From Notamacropus eugenii (Eukaryota > Chordata > Mammalia > Diprotodontia > Macropodidae): a stretch of 64,000 nucleotides of DNA. The translations under genes were made by a program, and so were the position numbers. Within the stretch, counting starts at the first letter, position 1, and each line of letters opens with the position of its first letter. This document shows positions 45,223-54,603 of this stretch, piece after piece. The stretch lies in NCBI RefSeq assembly GCF_028372415.1, contig NC_092872.1, positions 388,886,853 through 388,950,852 of the forward strand, written 5' to 3'. The notes beneath the pieces are model-generated. The model was not told the DNA's origin, searched no databases, and was given only the letters and a program-made list of their open reading frames with translations.

Positions 45223-45239
45223 CAAAGGTACCATTCTGG
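45223..45239. repeat. 17-bp target-site duplication, right copy
   Basis: Identical to 44062-44078. If the insert is removed, the minus-strand open frame from 45370 continues across the site to a TGA near 44045. That may be chance. Confidence 0.85.
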
Positions 45240-45464
45240 CAGTTCACCTGGTAGGCCTCACTCTTGCCACATGAGTAGCCCATCTTTTTTTTCTCTGTCA
45301 TGTAATTCCCTGATGAAGTCCTTTCTTCCTGTTTTGTTTTGTTTTTTTCTTCAGAGTTCCTGTGTAGCATTCATGTTTTTAGTTTAGAGAAAGAGGCAGG
45401 AATTGTGCTGAGGGTTAGGGAGACAAGACAGGTCAGAAGAGAACTAACCACAATATGTGTCTTT

Positions 45465-45930
45465 AGCTAATGTTATAGTAGAGTGATTGTCCTTTTTGTA
45501 GCTCAGATTCCTCATCTATAAATTGAGGGATTTGGACTAAATAACCAAGAAGACCTTCTACAGATCTCACAATTCTATAAGTATAGAAACCTAGTTCTGG
45601 CTCTGGTGCTAACCAGCTATGAAAACATGGGTACAGTGGAGACTGTACACTAAGCCTGGAGTCAGGAAGACCTGAGTTCAAATCCAGCCTCAGACACTTC
45701 CTAGCTGCGTGAACCTGGGTAAGTGACTTAAACATCTGTTTGCCTCAGTTTCCTAAAATGTAAAAATAGGGATAATAATAGCAACTTCTTTCCAGGAGTG
45801 TTGTGAAGAACAAATGATATATTTGCATAGCACTAAACACAGTGCCTGATACATAGTAAATACTCCATAAACGTTAGGTATTATAATTAGTGTTAGTTAC
45901 TATTATTGTTATTTTATTATTATCACTCAC
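45465..45930 (+). repeat. Tandem duplication, first unit (with SINE)
   Basis: From about 45571 the unit holds a MIR scrap ('agctatgaaaacatgg') and a tRNA-head SINE (45629-45880: 'ctggagtcaggaagacctga', 'gtttgcctcagtttcctaaa', 'gaagaacaaatgatatat'). The following 360 bases repeat this arrangement. 45470-45570 is a CORE-SINE 3' end ('ttcctcatctataaattgag'). Confidence 0.7.
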
Positions 45931-46290
45931 ATCCTATAATTGTAGAAATCTAATCCTAACTCTGGCACTAACTAGCTATGAAAATATGGGGCAACAGATA
46001 GAGTAATGGGCCTGGAGTCAGGAAGACCTGTGTTCAAATCTTGCCTCACACTCTCATCTGCTACGCGACCCTTTGTATGTAAGTGCTTAATCACTACCTG
46101 CCTTGGTTTCCTAATCTGTAAAATGGGGATGGTAATAGCAGCTACTTCCAGGATTAATATGAAGAACAAATGATATTTGCATAGCACTTACCCCAGTGCC
46201 TGGTACAGGGTAGGTGCTTAACATGTGTTTATTTCTTTCTTCCTTCCCTGGTGCTCAATTTAACTCTTTTGTATAAGGAGATTGGATTAG
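45931..46290 (+). repeat. Tandem duplication, second unit (with SINE)
   Basis: Starts with 'gtagaaatctaatcctaact' and 'actagctatgaaaatatggg', as in unit one. It continues with the SINE at 45985-46230 ('cctggagtcaggaagacctg', 'gaagaacaaatgatatttgc'). The period is about 357 bp and shared sequence extends outside the SINE. Confidence 0.7.
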
Positions 46291-46299
46291 TTAACTACT

Positions 46300-46685
46300 A
46301 AAAACTCAACATTCTAAAAAGCCATTGGATCTATCAGCCCAAACTTGGCATTTTTTAGCAATGTGGCAACATGGGCAGATGTGTGTAGGCAGAGGTGTTG
46401 TGGTAAGAGCATACGTATACGAGAATGTGCCTGTAAATTTTAGGCACTTGAAATGCCTTTGGTGAGAGGAGGTGGGAAGTTTCACTTACAAATAAAAATC
46501 ACATTTGGCTAAACAAGAGGAAAAACCTGAAATATCTTATAGTCTATTAGGCCTGATTCTATGGTTAGGTTTTGCTAATATTGATACAGATTAAGGGAAA
46601 AAAGTAAAAGAATAAAGTTGCTAAAAATGGGGGCTTAGAAATGATTAGTTTAAAAAACAAGGTGATTATGCATTTTTTCACTGAT
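46300..46685. other. No gene seen
   Basis: AT-rich unique sequence between the duplication and the pseudogene. Confidence 0.45.
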
Positions 46686-46688
46686 ATA

Positions 46689-47470
46689 ATTTTTTTTTCA
46701 ATCTTCAAAAGTTATTTTAAACAGATCCTTGAACTCGTATCCATCAACTCTTTCTGCTTTGGTGCTGGTTTCATTTGCTGAAAGTTTTCCAGAGCTACCA
46801 CCTTTATCATGGAGTTCCATTAGCTTTCCTAGTTTGGGAAACTCACTTAGCTCACTTCATGAGCATTTGACATCTTGAAAAAATAAATCACAGAGAGGGC
46901 AAATGAACTGGCAAGCATTTTTCCATCTTGTTTGAAAGGCATTTATTGACAATTTCTTTCAAGTCCTTTGTCAGAACCACCTGGGTCATGATTTCCACCA
47001 TTTTCTTGTGGATTTGACAGACCTGTTGGTCCTGGACCTAAAAGAGCTTACAGATCTGGTTGTTGCACTATTTGGTAAAAACAACCCAAAAGAGGTAGAA
47101 CAAGTTGCCATCAGTAGTTTTGATAACAACATGAGCTTCAATCATGTCTGCCATTGTTTGACTACGGAGTATATCTTGTCCCAGGTAAAGCTGATTGCAT
47201 GGAAATTAGTTATATAAATTTTACTTGAATATATTTAGTAATCAATTTGAACTGACAGAAAAGCAGATTAACAAAACTCATTTTAAAAATGCAACCCTTG
47301 AGACCATCACACACAAATTTTGTTGCTTGAGTCCATGTGATCAATGTCTTACCGATATTACATGTATTGGACAAAACTTGTGCCTTGACATCATATCAAT
47401 CTTTCTTCATTTTATTCTTGGTTCCTTCTTTACTCTCTCTAGTGAGGCATCTATTCTTGCCCATTGCCAA
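46689..47470 (-). pseudogene. RPS3A: Processed pseudogene of ribosomal protein S3A
   Basis: RPS3A (eS1) is a component of the 40S ribosomal subunit. On the minus strand the whole coding order is visible without introns. The start is near 47464 (atgggcaagaat). It is followed by 'aagaaagattgatatgatgt' (KKDWYDV with Trp changed to a stop), 'tgatggtctcaaggg' (DGLKG), 'ttcaaattgattac' (FKLIT), 'aatggcagacatgattgaag' (KWQTMIEA with one base lost), 'gtggaaatcatgaccc' (MEIMT), then 'gttgatggatacgag' (ADGYE) and TAA near 46717. About 15 bases around 'LADLQNDEVAF' are missing. A short A-rich tail lies at 46690-46699. A 69-codon plus frame (47008-47217) is its antisense shadow. Confidence 0.9.
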
Positions 47471-47512
47471 GATCTCCCTCAGTTAACCAAAAGCAACTAC
47501 ATATTCTTTTTT

Positions 47513-48160
47513 ATATATAAAACATTTATTTTTTAACATTCATTTTTAAAATGTTGAGTTCCCTCCCTCCTGTCTCTCCCTCACCTGTTGAGAAGGCAAG
47601 CAGTATGATATCCATAATACGTGAGAAGTCATACAAAACATTTCCATATTAGCCATGTTCCACTAAAAGGAAGAAAAATAAAGGGAGTGGGAAAATATGC
47701 TTCAGTCTGTGCTCAGAATTCATCAGTTCTCTCTGGAAGTGGAGATCATTTTTCATCATGAGTCCTTTGAAATTGTCATGGATCATTATATTGATCAGAG
47801 TAGCTAAGTCTTTCATAGTAATTATTGTTACAATATTGTTGTTACCTTGTAAAATGTTCTGTTCTGCTCACTTCATTTTGTATCAGTTCACATAAATCTT
47901 CCCAGGCTTTTCTGAACCCATCTCCCTCATCATTTCTTATAGAACAGTGGTATTCCATCACAATCATTTACCACAACTTGTTCAGCCATTCCCCAATTGA
48001 TGAGTATTTCTTCAATTTCCAATTCTTTGCCACCACAAAAGAATATATTATAAATATTTTTGTACTTATGTTTCTCCCTTTTTTCTTTGATCTTTTTGGG
48101 ATATAGACCTAATAGTGGCATTACTGGGTCATAGGGGTATGAGCAATTTTATTCCTCTGG
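47513..48160 (-). mobile_element. L1 LINE 3' end, marsupial type
   Basis: Long antisense copy: 'ccctccctcctgtctctccc', 'tctctctggaagtggagatc', 'ttatagaacagtggtattcc', 'cttgttcagccattccccaa', 'gacctaatagtggcattact'. It lies right beside the 5' end of the RPS3A pseudogene. Frames on both strands (93 and 63 codons) are LINE-derived. Confidence 0.85.
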
Positions 48161-48164
48161 AGAT

Positions 48165-48385
48165 GGTGATATATATATATGCATATATATTATATATGTG
48201 TGTGTGAGTGTATATATATATACATATATACTCATACATATGCATACACATATATAGGGGGATATATACATATATGTGGATGGTATGTATATACACTATG
48301 TATACACACATATGTATACATATAATGTGCATATGTATGTATATGTGTAAGAATATGTATGTATGTATGTATGTATGTATATTTC
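48165..48385. repeat. TA/TG/CA microsatellite cluster
   Basis: About 220 bases of tatata, tgtgtg, catatg and a final (GTAT)n at 48354-48380. Ile/Tyr/His-rich frames on both strands are artefacts. Confidence 0.93.
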
Positions 48386-48404
48386 TAACTATAACTTATG
48401 GCCT

Positions 48405-48722
48405 AGAAACCCAGAACAAGTACAATCCTTCTTACACATGACAGCCTTCAAATACTTGAACCAAGCAATTGTGTTTCCCTTGAGTCTTCTAAAAAACATT
48501 TGTTTTAAGATCCATTTTCCCTACTTTGCCTAGATTGGAATGGCAGAGACTATTCACGTCTATTTCCACTGTTGATCAGAAAGGGAATTTTGACCTGCTT
48601 CTTTTCTTCACCATCCTACTTATCCATCCTCCAGCTCCTTTTAAAAATGTGACCTGTTCTCAGAACTGAGGATAATATTTAAAATGTGGTCTGACCAGGG
48701 CAGAATACTGTGGGACTCCCAC
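48405..48722 (-). mobile_element. CR1/L3 LINE fragment (antisense)
   Basis: 'cacatgacagccttcaaata', 'cttgaaccaagcaattgtgt', 'tctcagaactgaggataata', 'gtggtctgaccagggcagaa', 'tactgtgggactcccaccc' give antisense CR1/L3 order. Confidence 0.8.
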
Positions 48723-48739
48723 CCATCCTCATATGTGAC

Positions 48740-49905
48740 ATGATGCTCTTTCTAAAGCTTTTGACACTGTTGAACGTTCCCCTTCCAACCCCTTTTTATG
48801 AATACTCTCCTCTCATCTTTCATGAACTTTTCCTCTCTTTATTCTTCATCTTCTTACCCATCAGACTGTTTCTTCTTAGTCTCTTCTACTATATCATCAC
48901 CCATTTCCCACCTAGGGAAGGGTGTCACCAAGGCTCCTTCCTTGACCCTCTTCTCTCTCTCAATGATCTCCTCATTTCCCATGGATTCAATGATAATCTC
49001 TATTCAGATAGTTTCTGAAACTACACAACTAGCCCTAATCTCTCTCCCAAATTTCAGCGCCATATCATCACCTGCCTCCATTTAGAGGACACAATGGCAT
49101 CTATCTCAAGCTTAAAATATCCCAAAACAAACCCATCATCTCCACACCTTCCCTGCCTTTCCTCTAACCTTTTATTTGTTTGTCACTTAGTAGGCAATTA
49201 ATAAATGTTTATTACCTGACTGACTGATAGAAAGGATATCACCATCCACCCAGTTGAGTCTCATAGGTTCAAAACCTCAGACATCTTTGACTTTTTCCTC
49301 TTCTTCATCCTCTCCCCATACATAATCAGTTCCCAGTCCTACTGATTATGCCACTACACTCTCTCTCACGTATGTCTTCTCTCTCCTCAACGTGGCCACT
49401 GCCCTAGTTCACATTCTAATCACTTCCTGCCTGAGCTATAACAATGGCCTCCTAATTGGTATCCTAGTTTCCAATCAGTCTCCTCTCCAGTCCATCCTCC
49501 CTACTGCTGCCAAATTAATATTCCTAAAACACTAGTTACTCTCCTACTGGAGACCTTCAATGTTTCCTATTTCCTTTGGACAAAATATAAATTCCTCAGT
49601 ATAATGCATCTGGAAAGTACTTTTTCCTTAATTCTGATTCTTAGGATTTCTACCTTCCTTTAAGGCTCAGTTCAGGAGATACTTCTTACTTGAAGACTTT
49701 CTCTAATATTTTCAATTGTCAATGCCTCCTTCCAGAAATTATTTTATGTTTATTTGTGTATAAGTTGTGCCTTTAATATAATTGTGCCCACTTTAGTATA
49801 AGTTACTGAAGGGAAGGAATTATTTTATTTTTTCCTTTGTACCTCTAGCACCTAGTATAATGCCTATAATGTAGTAGACCCTTAATTGAATTTATAGAAT
49901 TGATA
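48740..49905 (+). mobile_element. L2 LINE, ORF2 reverse transcriptase region to 3' end
   Basis: Decayed ORF2 codons: 'aaagcttttgacactgttga' (AFDTV), 'ggtgtcaccaaggctccttc' (region of GVPQGS), 'tcccatggattcaatgataa' with 'ctctattcagat' (YADD region). These are followed by 'ctcctaattggtatcctag', 'ctactgctgccaaattaata' and the 'gaagggaaggaattatttta' end. An unrelated SINE/L2-type end ('taggcaattaataaatgttt') sits at 49185-49225. Confidence 0.85.
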
Positions 49906-50117
49906 TTAATTGAATTGTTCTTTAATTGAATTGATAGTGTGTCTCCTAAGGATGCTTCTGCTTGTAGTGACTGAAAAGTTTTTCCCCACAATGTGTCAGC
50001 ATAGGACCTAAGACTCAGGACCTATAAGTTTGTCTGCCATGTTTGTTTTTTGTGTGAAGGGCAGGAGATCCTCAAAAAATAGGAGAGGAATTTGTGTAGG
50101 GCTAGGTTAACACCAGC

Positions 50118-50290
50118 ACTTAGAATTTCAGAGCTAAAAGAATCCATAAAGATCATTTAGGAGACCCCTCTATTTTCCAGATGAGGCTCAGAAAGTGAAA
50201 TGAGTTTTCCAAAGTCCTCTAGAAAACTGTTGTCAGAGTCAGAACCAGACCACAGGTCTCTTGACTCCCAAGTGTTCTTTTCTTCCCCTC
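50118..50290 (-). mobile_element. CORE-SINE with L3-like tail
   Basis: 'agaatttcagagctaaaaga', 'ccagatgaggctcagaaagt', 'ctcttgactcccaagtgttc'. Confidence 0.7.
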
Positions 50291-50299
50291 AGGGATTAA

Positions 50300-50655
50300 G
50301 CAACCACCTTCTTCTATTTGAGTAGAGAGAAAGAGTGACTATTAGACAAGTCAGTTATCAGTCATGCTCTATATGCCTTTTTTTCTGTTGAAAACATGTG
50401 TCTATTTAAACTTAGGTATCTTAGTGCTGACTGCTTAATGGACTTGAATTTCACAAGTAGTATATGTGAGAGTTACTTAACTTTACCTTTCTTAGCAGGA
50501 ACTAACCCTTGATCAATACTTTTGCAGAGTCACAAACGTCAGTAAGACATAGCAACTTCTTATGCCAATAAATGTCAATAAAGCAAGTAAAAATATTTGA
50601 CATATCTACTTGTGTGAATTAGGAGCTGTGGGGGATACAGCCAGGGTCTCTGACC
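50300..50655. other. No gene seen
   Basis: Unique AT-rich sequence. Confidence 0.45.
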
Positions 50656-50659
50656 TCCA

Positions 50660-50935
50660 GGGGCTTACAATGGGGAAACATAATTCAATGGAAAGGGCAC
50701 TGGATCTGAAGTTAGAGAACCTGCATGTAAGTTCAAATCCAGCTGCAGACACTTACTAGCTATATGGCCTTGGGCAAGTCACTTAACTGCCTCAATTTCC
50801 CCATCTGTAAAATGGGGATAATAATAGCACCTGCTGCCAGGCATGTGGTTGTGAGAATAAATGAGACAATATTTGTAAAGTGTTTTGTAAATCTTAAGGT
50901 GCTATATAAAATGCTAGCTATTATTATTAAAATAA
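50660..50935 (+). mobile_element. MIR/Mar-type SINE
   Basis: 'aattcaatggaaagggcact', 'agttcaaatccagctgcaga', 'ccttgggcaagtcacttaac', 'tttccccatctgtaaaatgg', 'tgctatataaaatgctagct'. Nearly full length. A 61-codon frame over it is an artefact. Confidence 0.9.
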
Positions 50936-51084
50936 TGGGGTTGACCTAGGTAAACTCTAAGTCCTATGATCTAGTTAGTTAAAACTAACCCACCTAAAAT
51001 AAGAATAAACAATGTTATATGGGAAAAATTACACAATTAAGTGATAAATTAGGTGATGTGGGTTATGAATGGGGCTATAAATAA

Positions 51085-51585
51085 GGACAGCAGACCTGCT
51101 TTAAGAAGCTTTTCCCAACTCCCTCATTTGCGAGTATCATCCCCCTCCCCACCCCACCAACTGTTGCACTTTTATTTTGTATGAATCCTGTATTTCCTTA
51201 TTTGAGGTGTAGTGGATAGAGTACATATCTGTAGTCAGGAAGATCTGAGTCCAAATCTATCCTCAGATGCTTACTAGTTGTGTGACTCTGGGCAAGTCAC
51301 TTAACTCCATTTACCTCAGTTTCCTCATCTGCAAAAGGAGCTGGAGAAGAAAATGGCAAACCACTCTAGTATCTTTGTCAAGAAAACCCCAAATGGGATC
51401 ACAAAGAGTTGGACAGGACTAAAAATAACTAAACAACAACAATGTTAAGTATCCTCCTAGTAGAATGTAAGTAAGCTGTTTAGGGGCGGGGATTGTCTCA
51501 CTTTTGTATTTATATACCCAGCACCTAGCATAGGGTTTTGCATACAGTAAACACTTAATAAATGTTTGTTGATTGATTGCTGTCT
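51085..51585 (+). mobile_element. L2 LINE 3' end, split by a SINE
   Basis: Part 1 (51085-51203): 'agaagcttttcccaactccc', 'ttgcacttttattttgtatg'. Part 2 (51446-51585): 'gggcggggattgtctcactt', 'cccagcacctagcatagggt', 'taataaatgtttgttgattg'. Confidence 0.82.
51204..51445 (+). mobile_element. tRNA-derived SINE with RTE-like tail, nested in L2
   Basis: 'ggtgtagtggatagagtaca', 'gtagtcaggaagatctgagt', 'gactctgggcaagtcactta', 'gaaaatggcaaaccactcta', 'gatcacaaagagttggacag'. It ends in caacaacaa. Confidence 0.92.
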
Positions 51586-51589
51586 GAAA

Positions 51590-51770
51590 AACACTGTGTT
51601 TGGAGAGAATTCTAGTACTAGCATTTCCTAGCTATGTGACTTTTGGCATGATACAACCTCTCTGAGATTTCATTTTCTCTTTAAATTAAAGGGCCTAGAT
51701 GATCTCAAAGGTGTCTTCTTGTACTAAATCCCATTATCATATGATTCCTTTTGATTCTTGAATTCTGTGA
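51590..51770 (+). mobile_element. CORE-SINE with L3-like tail
   Basis: 'ctagctatgtgacttttggc', 'ttcattttctctttaaatta', 'aagggcctagatgatctcaa', 'attatcatatgattcc'. Confidence 0.65.
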
Positions 51771-51911
51771 TTACATATTACACATTGCCTAAATACTAGT
51801 ATACTATTGTGCTATAGGGGAGATCCAAGAGGGCTGAAGCGGAGAAGTAAGACTTGATGGGTTGTATTGGACTTAGCAAGAACCTTTTAAGTCAGCCATT
51901 TGTTCTCATTC

Positions 51912-51975
51912 TGTGTGTGCATGTGTGTGTGTGTATGTGTGTGCATATGTATGTATACACATATACATATATAAA
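51912..51975. repeat. (TG)n/(TATG)n microsatellite
   Basis: gtgtgtgcatgtgtgtgtgt followed by gcatatgtatgta and acacatatac. Confidence 0.9.
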
Positions 51976-52061
51976 GTCATTTACCTGACAACTGCAAGAA
52001 GTATATTCCCTGCATATATTTCTAGTAAAAATAAGACATCTGTAATAGTATTAAATCAGAT

Positions 52062-52160
52062 TATATATATATACACACATATGTAGATATCTATCTCTCC
52101 ACATATATTTATAATACATATATATTATATATGTGTGTATATATGTTTGTGGGGAGACAG
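52062..52160. repeat. TA/CA/TG-rich tract
   Basis: tatatatatatacacacata, later tatattatatatgtgtgta. The open frame 52051-52245 (minus) is derived from it. Confidence 0.85.
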
Positions 52161-52291
52161 AGATTGAAATTGAGATTGATAGATTTGTAGTGTGGTGCTT
52201 TTCTTTGCTAAATGGACAGTAGCTTTTCTGTTGGAGCAGTGTCATGGATGGGCTATCCTATATAGGCTTCTTACTCTGAAAGGATTGTGAT

Positions 52292-52294
52292 GAT

Positions 52295-52377
<83 letters not shown>

Positions 52378-52390
52378 TAGACAAAGATAG
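52292..52390. repeat. Compound (GATA)n-(GACA)n microsatellite
   Basis: About twelve gata units (52300-52347) pass directly into about seven gaca units (52348-52376), then gata again. The boundary is sharp. The minus strand reads as Leu/Ser/Ile/Tyr repeats, an artefact. Confidence 0.97.
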
Positions 52391-52394
52391 ATGT

Positions 52395-52675
52395 TGTTTA
52401 AAACCATCCAGGTATTAAGTCTGTCCCCTCTTTTCATCTCCTCAAGCAACTGTAATGTCCAAAGGCCTCAAGGAATAGACATGGTAACAGATCTCTAGCA
52501 ATTAAAACACAGAAAGTCCAAAGTAGAGAAGAGGAAGGTTCAGAAGTGTGTATGAAATTTGAATAACTGACTATTAAAACTTCACTGTGTACCTAAAAAC
52601 AGGGAATGGGGACAGCATCTTGTTCACTTTCCTGACCTCAGGAAAGCCCAAATAGAACCAGTGGAAGGCATTGCT
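52395..52675. other. No gene seen
   Basis: Unique sequence without frames or repeats that I recognise. Confidence 0.45.
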
Positions 52676-52679
52676 AGTA

Positions 52680-52878
52680 CCTTCTCTCTGCAGTAGTCTA
52701 CCATGCACACTGTATATATCTTGTATGTACATAAATGACTGTGTGCTGCCTCTCTCATTAGAATGTGAGTGCCTAGAGAGCAGAGATCATATTTTTGCCT
52801 ATCTTTGTATTTCCCAGCACTTGGCATAGAACCTGGCCTATAGTAAGCATTTAATAAATGGTTGTTGATTCTTGGACT
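52680..52878 (+). mobile_element. L2 LINE 3' end
   Basis: 'ctctcattagaatgtgagtg', 'ctttgtatttcccagcactt', 'agtaagcatttaataaatgg'. A minus frame of 111 codons (52624-52959) lies across it and is not a gene. Confidence 0.8.
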
Positions 52879-52884
52879 GATACT

Positions 52885-53235
52885 AGGCAATGAGGCTTCT
52901 TCATTCTGGCTCTTCTCAGGATGAAGGACTCTAGTCCACAGAAAACTGGGGTTTGCCACAGAATCAGAGTTCCCCTAATTCATAATTTCAGAAGAGACAG
53001 GTTTGGTTTTTTTTTTTAATCTTGATCAAAGAAGTGAACTTGGCAAATCACTCAACCAGCCTTGTACTGTGCATGGATTCCTAAGAAACTGGAGAGAGCA
53101 AATGTGCTTTGGAACCAACCAAGGTGTCATGAGTCTCCACTGAGACTGCAGGGGAGATAGGAAGAAACTCTCAAAGGGTAATGTGTCGCTCTGATGGCAC
53201 AGGTTACTGCTTTCTTATATTGGTCTCATTTCCTG
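52885..53235. other. No gene seen
   Basis: Unique sequence. A T10 run lies near 53009. Confidence 0.4.
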
Positions 53236-53239
53236 ACAG

Positions 53240-53370
53240 CAAATTCATAAGCCAGCATGCTCCTGAACAAATGGTACAAGTTCTTCATGAAGAGTATCTT
53301 CCAAATAAAAGTTCTCTTGTTGGGAAGTGGCAACGATAATGGCACTGATTTGAAGAAAATAATTGATGAT
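53240..53370 (+). other. Exon-like patch of unknown origin
   Basis: Acceptor-like 'tctcatttcctgacag' and donor-like 'gatgat|gtgagtg' bracket 131 bases. One frame reads a plausible peptide (QHAPEQMVQVLHEEYLPNK) but stops at a TAA near 53338; a second frame continues with NDNGTDLKKIIDD. It could be a decayed coding piece with a frameshift, or chance. Confidence 0.22.
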
Positions 53371-53393
53371 GTGAGTGAAGTGGATGTTATTCT

Positions 53394-53402
53394 CCCCCCC
53401 CC

Positions 53403-53437
<35 letters not shown>
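53394..53437. repeat. Poly-C homopolymer
   Basis: Nine C, one T, then 34 uninterrupted C, followed by gagccc. The length is probably unreliable in any assembly. It gives Pro/Gly strings in translated frames. Confidence 0.95.
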
Positions 53438-53438
<1 letters not shown>

Positions 53439-53776
53439 AGCCCCTGGGTTGAGACATGTCTGTTGAGTTTCTAGGCAAGGTTGCCGCCCCGCCCCCCCTC
53501 CCCCTGCCCTTGCCTAGCAGCCACTTTCTGTTGGGCCACCCTTGCCTAGCAGCAACTTGGGCCCCTGTCAAAACTGTTCTGTGAGATATGTTTGCTGTTA
53601 AAACCTCAAAGCTGTACTGGGAAGTGCTGGGATGCTTAAAAGGCACACACACACCTTAGTTCGGGGCTGCCTCCTCTGGGTTTTTCCATGAGACAGCTGC
53701 TGGCCCAGCTAATAAAGACGCTCTCAAAATTCCCAATTGACTCTTGCCTGTGCTTTTTCTCGGTCCATCCATTTCA
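53438..53776 (+). mobile_element. Solo LTR of an endogenous retrovirus-like element
   Basis: U3-like GC-rich part has two direct copies of cccttgcctagcagc (from about 53507 and 53540). A TATA-like 'gcttaaaagg' lies near 53634, followed about 25-30 bases on by 'cggggctgcctcctctgg' (possible start of R). The poly(A) signal aataaa is at 53711-53716. A U5-like 'gctctcaaaattcccaattg' ends in 'ccatccatttca'. The order fits a gammaretrovirus-like LTR. No gag, pol or env and no second LTR were seen. The 5' boundary is obscured by the poly-C run. Confidence 0.72.
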
Positions 53777-54046
53777 GTGATATACTTGGCTGTTTCCCTC
53801 AAAGTTTTTGGAGTCTAGGAACCCCAAGGCCTCTGTTTGTGTCTATGAGCCTTGATTTAGGATGAAGCTAATAGATTCATAGAGCTGGAAAGGAATTTAG
53901 CCCGCTTCTAGTCTTGAGGATTCTTAACCTTTTGTGGGTCATGCATAATTTGTGTAGTCTGCTAAAGCATAGAAGACCCCCTTCTCAGATTAATGTTCTT
54001 AAATTCATAAAAGAAAATACATAGGATTACAAAGAAGACCAATTTA

Positions 54047-54265
54047 CAGTGTCCCAAAAACCCTAACGCAGTTTTGTTTTTGGTGGCAATCAGGGGTAAG
54101 TGACTTGCCCAGGGTCACACAGCTAGTAAATGTCTGAAGTTTGATTTGAACTCAGGTCCTCCTGACTCCAGGGCCAGTGCTCTATTGCCTGTACCACCTA
54201 ACTTCCCCTCCTAATGCAGTTTTAAGTTACTGAAACTTAAAATCCCACAATTTTGGAACACCCTT
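54047..54265. mobile_element. Mariner-type MITE split by a SINE
   Basis: 'cagtgtcccaaaaaccctaa' on the left and 'ttttggaacacccttta' on the right are inverted repeats with a TA at each edge. The central part 'agttttaagttactgaaact' resumes after the SINE. Half copies of the same palindrome recur at about 54607-54655 and 54855-54895. Confidence 0.65.
54076..54208 (-). mobile_element. tRNA-derived SINE, innermost layer
   Basis: Antisense: 'gtaagtgacttgcccagggt', 'cacacagctagtaaatgtct', 'actcaggtcctcctgactcc'. Flanks ctaacgcagtttt (54063-54075) and ctaatgcagtttt (54211-54223) differ at one base and form its target duplication. Confidence 0.87.
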
Positions 54266-54372
54266 TACAGTTGGCCTCATTTGTAAAGCTATATATTTTA
54301 TTTAACCTAATAAGTAAATGTATTCTATAATATTTCATAAAAATAAATGTTATTTTATATATTCTATTTAAG

Positions 54373-54603
54373 CATTTGTTGTTAGTCATGTCTGACTCTT
54401 TGTGACCCTACAGACTGTATTACTCTAAAACTGTCCATGAGGTTTTCTTGGCAAAGACACTAGAGTGGTTTGCCATTTTCTCCTCTAGTGCATTAAGGTA
54501 AGCAGAGGTTAAGTGACTTGCCCAGAGTCACACAGCCAAATTTGAACTCAAGTCTTCTTGACTCCAGGCGCTGCACTCTATCCACTGAGCCACCTAACTG
54601 CCT
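54373..54603 (-). mobile_element. tRNA-derived SINE with RTE-like tail
   Basis: Antisense: 'gtcatgtctgactctttgtg', 'ggcaaagacactagagtggt', 'gtgacttgcccagagtcaca', 'ctctatccactgagccacct'. It is inserted within the same DNA-transposon complex. Confidence 0.9.

Noticed and set aside
47008..47217. 69-codon plus frame
   Set aside because: It lies antisense to the RPS3A pseudogene.
53245..53652. Pro- or Gly-rich frames on both strands
   Set aside because: They run through the poly-C homopolymer and LTR.
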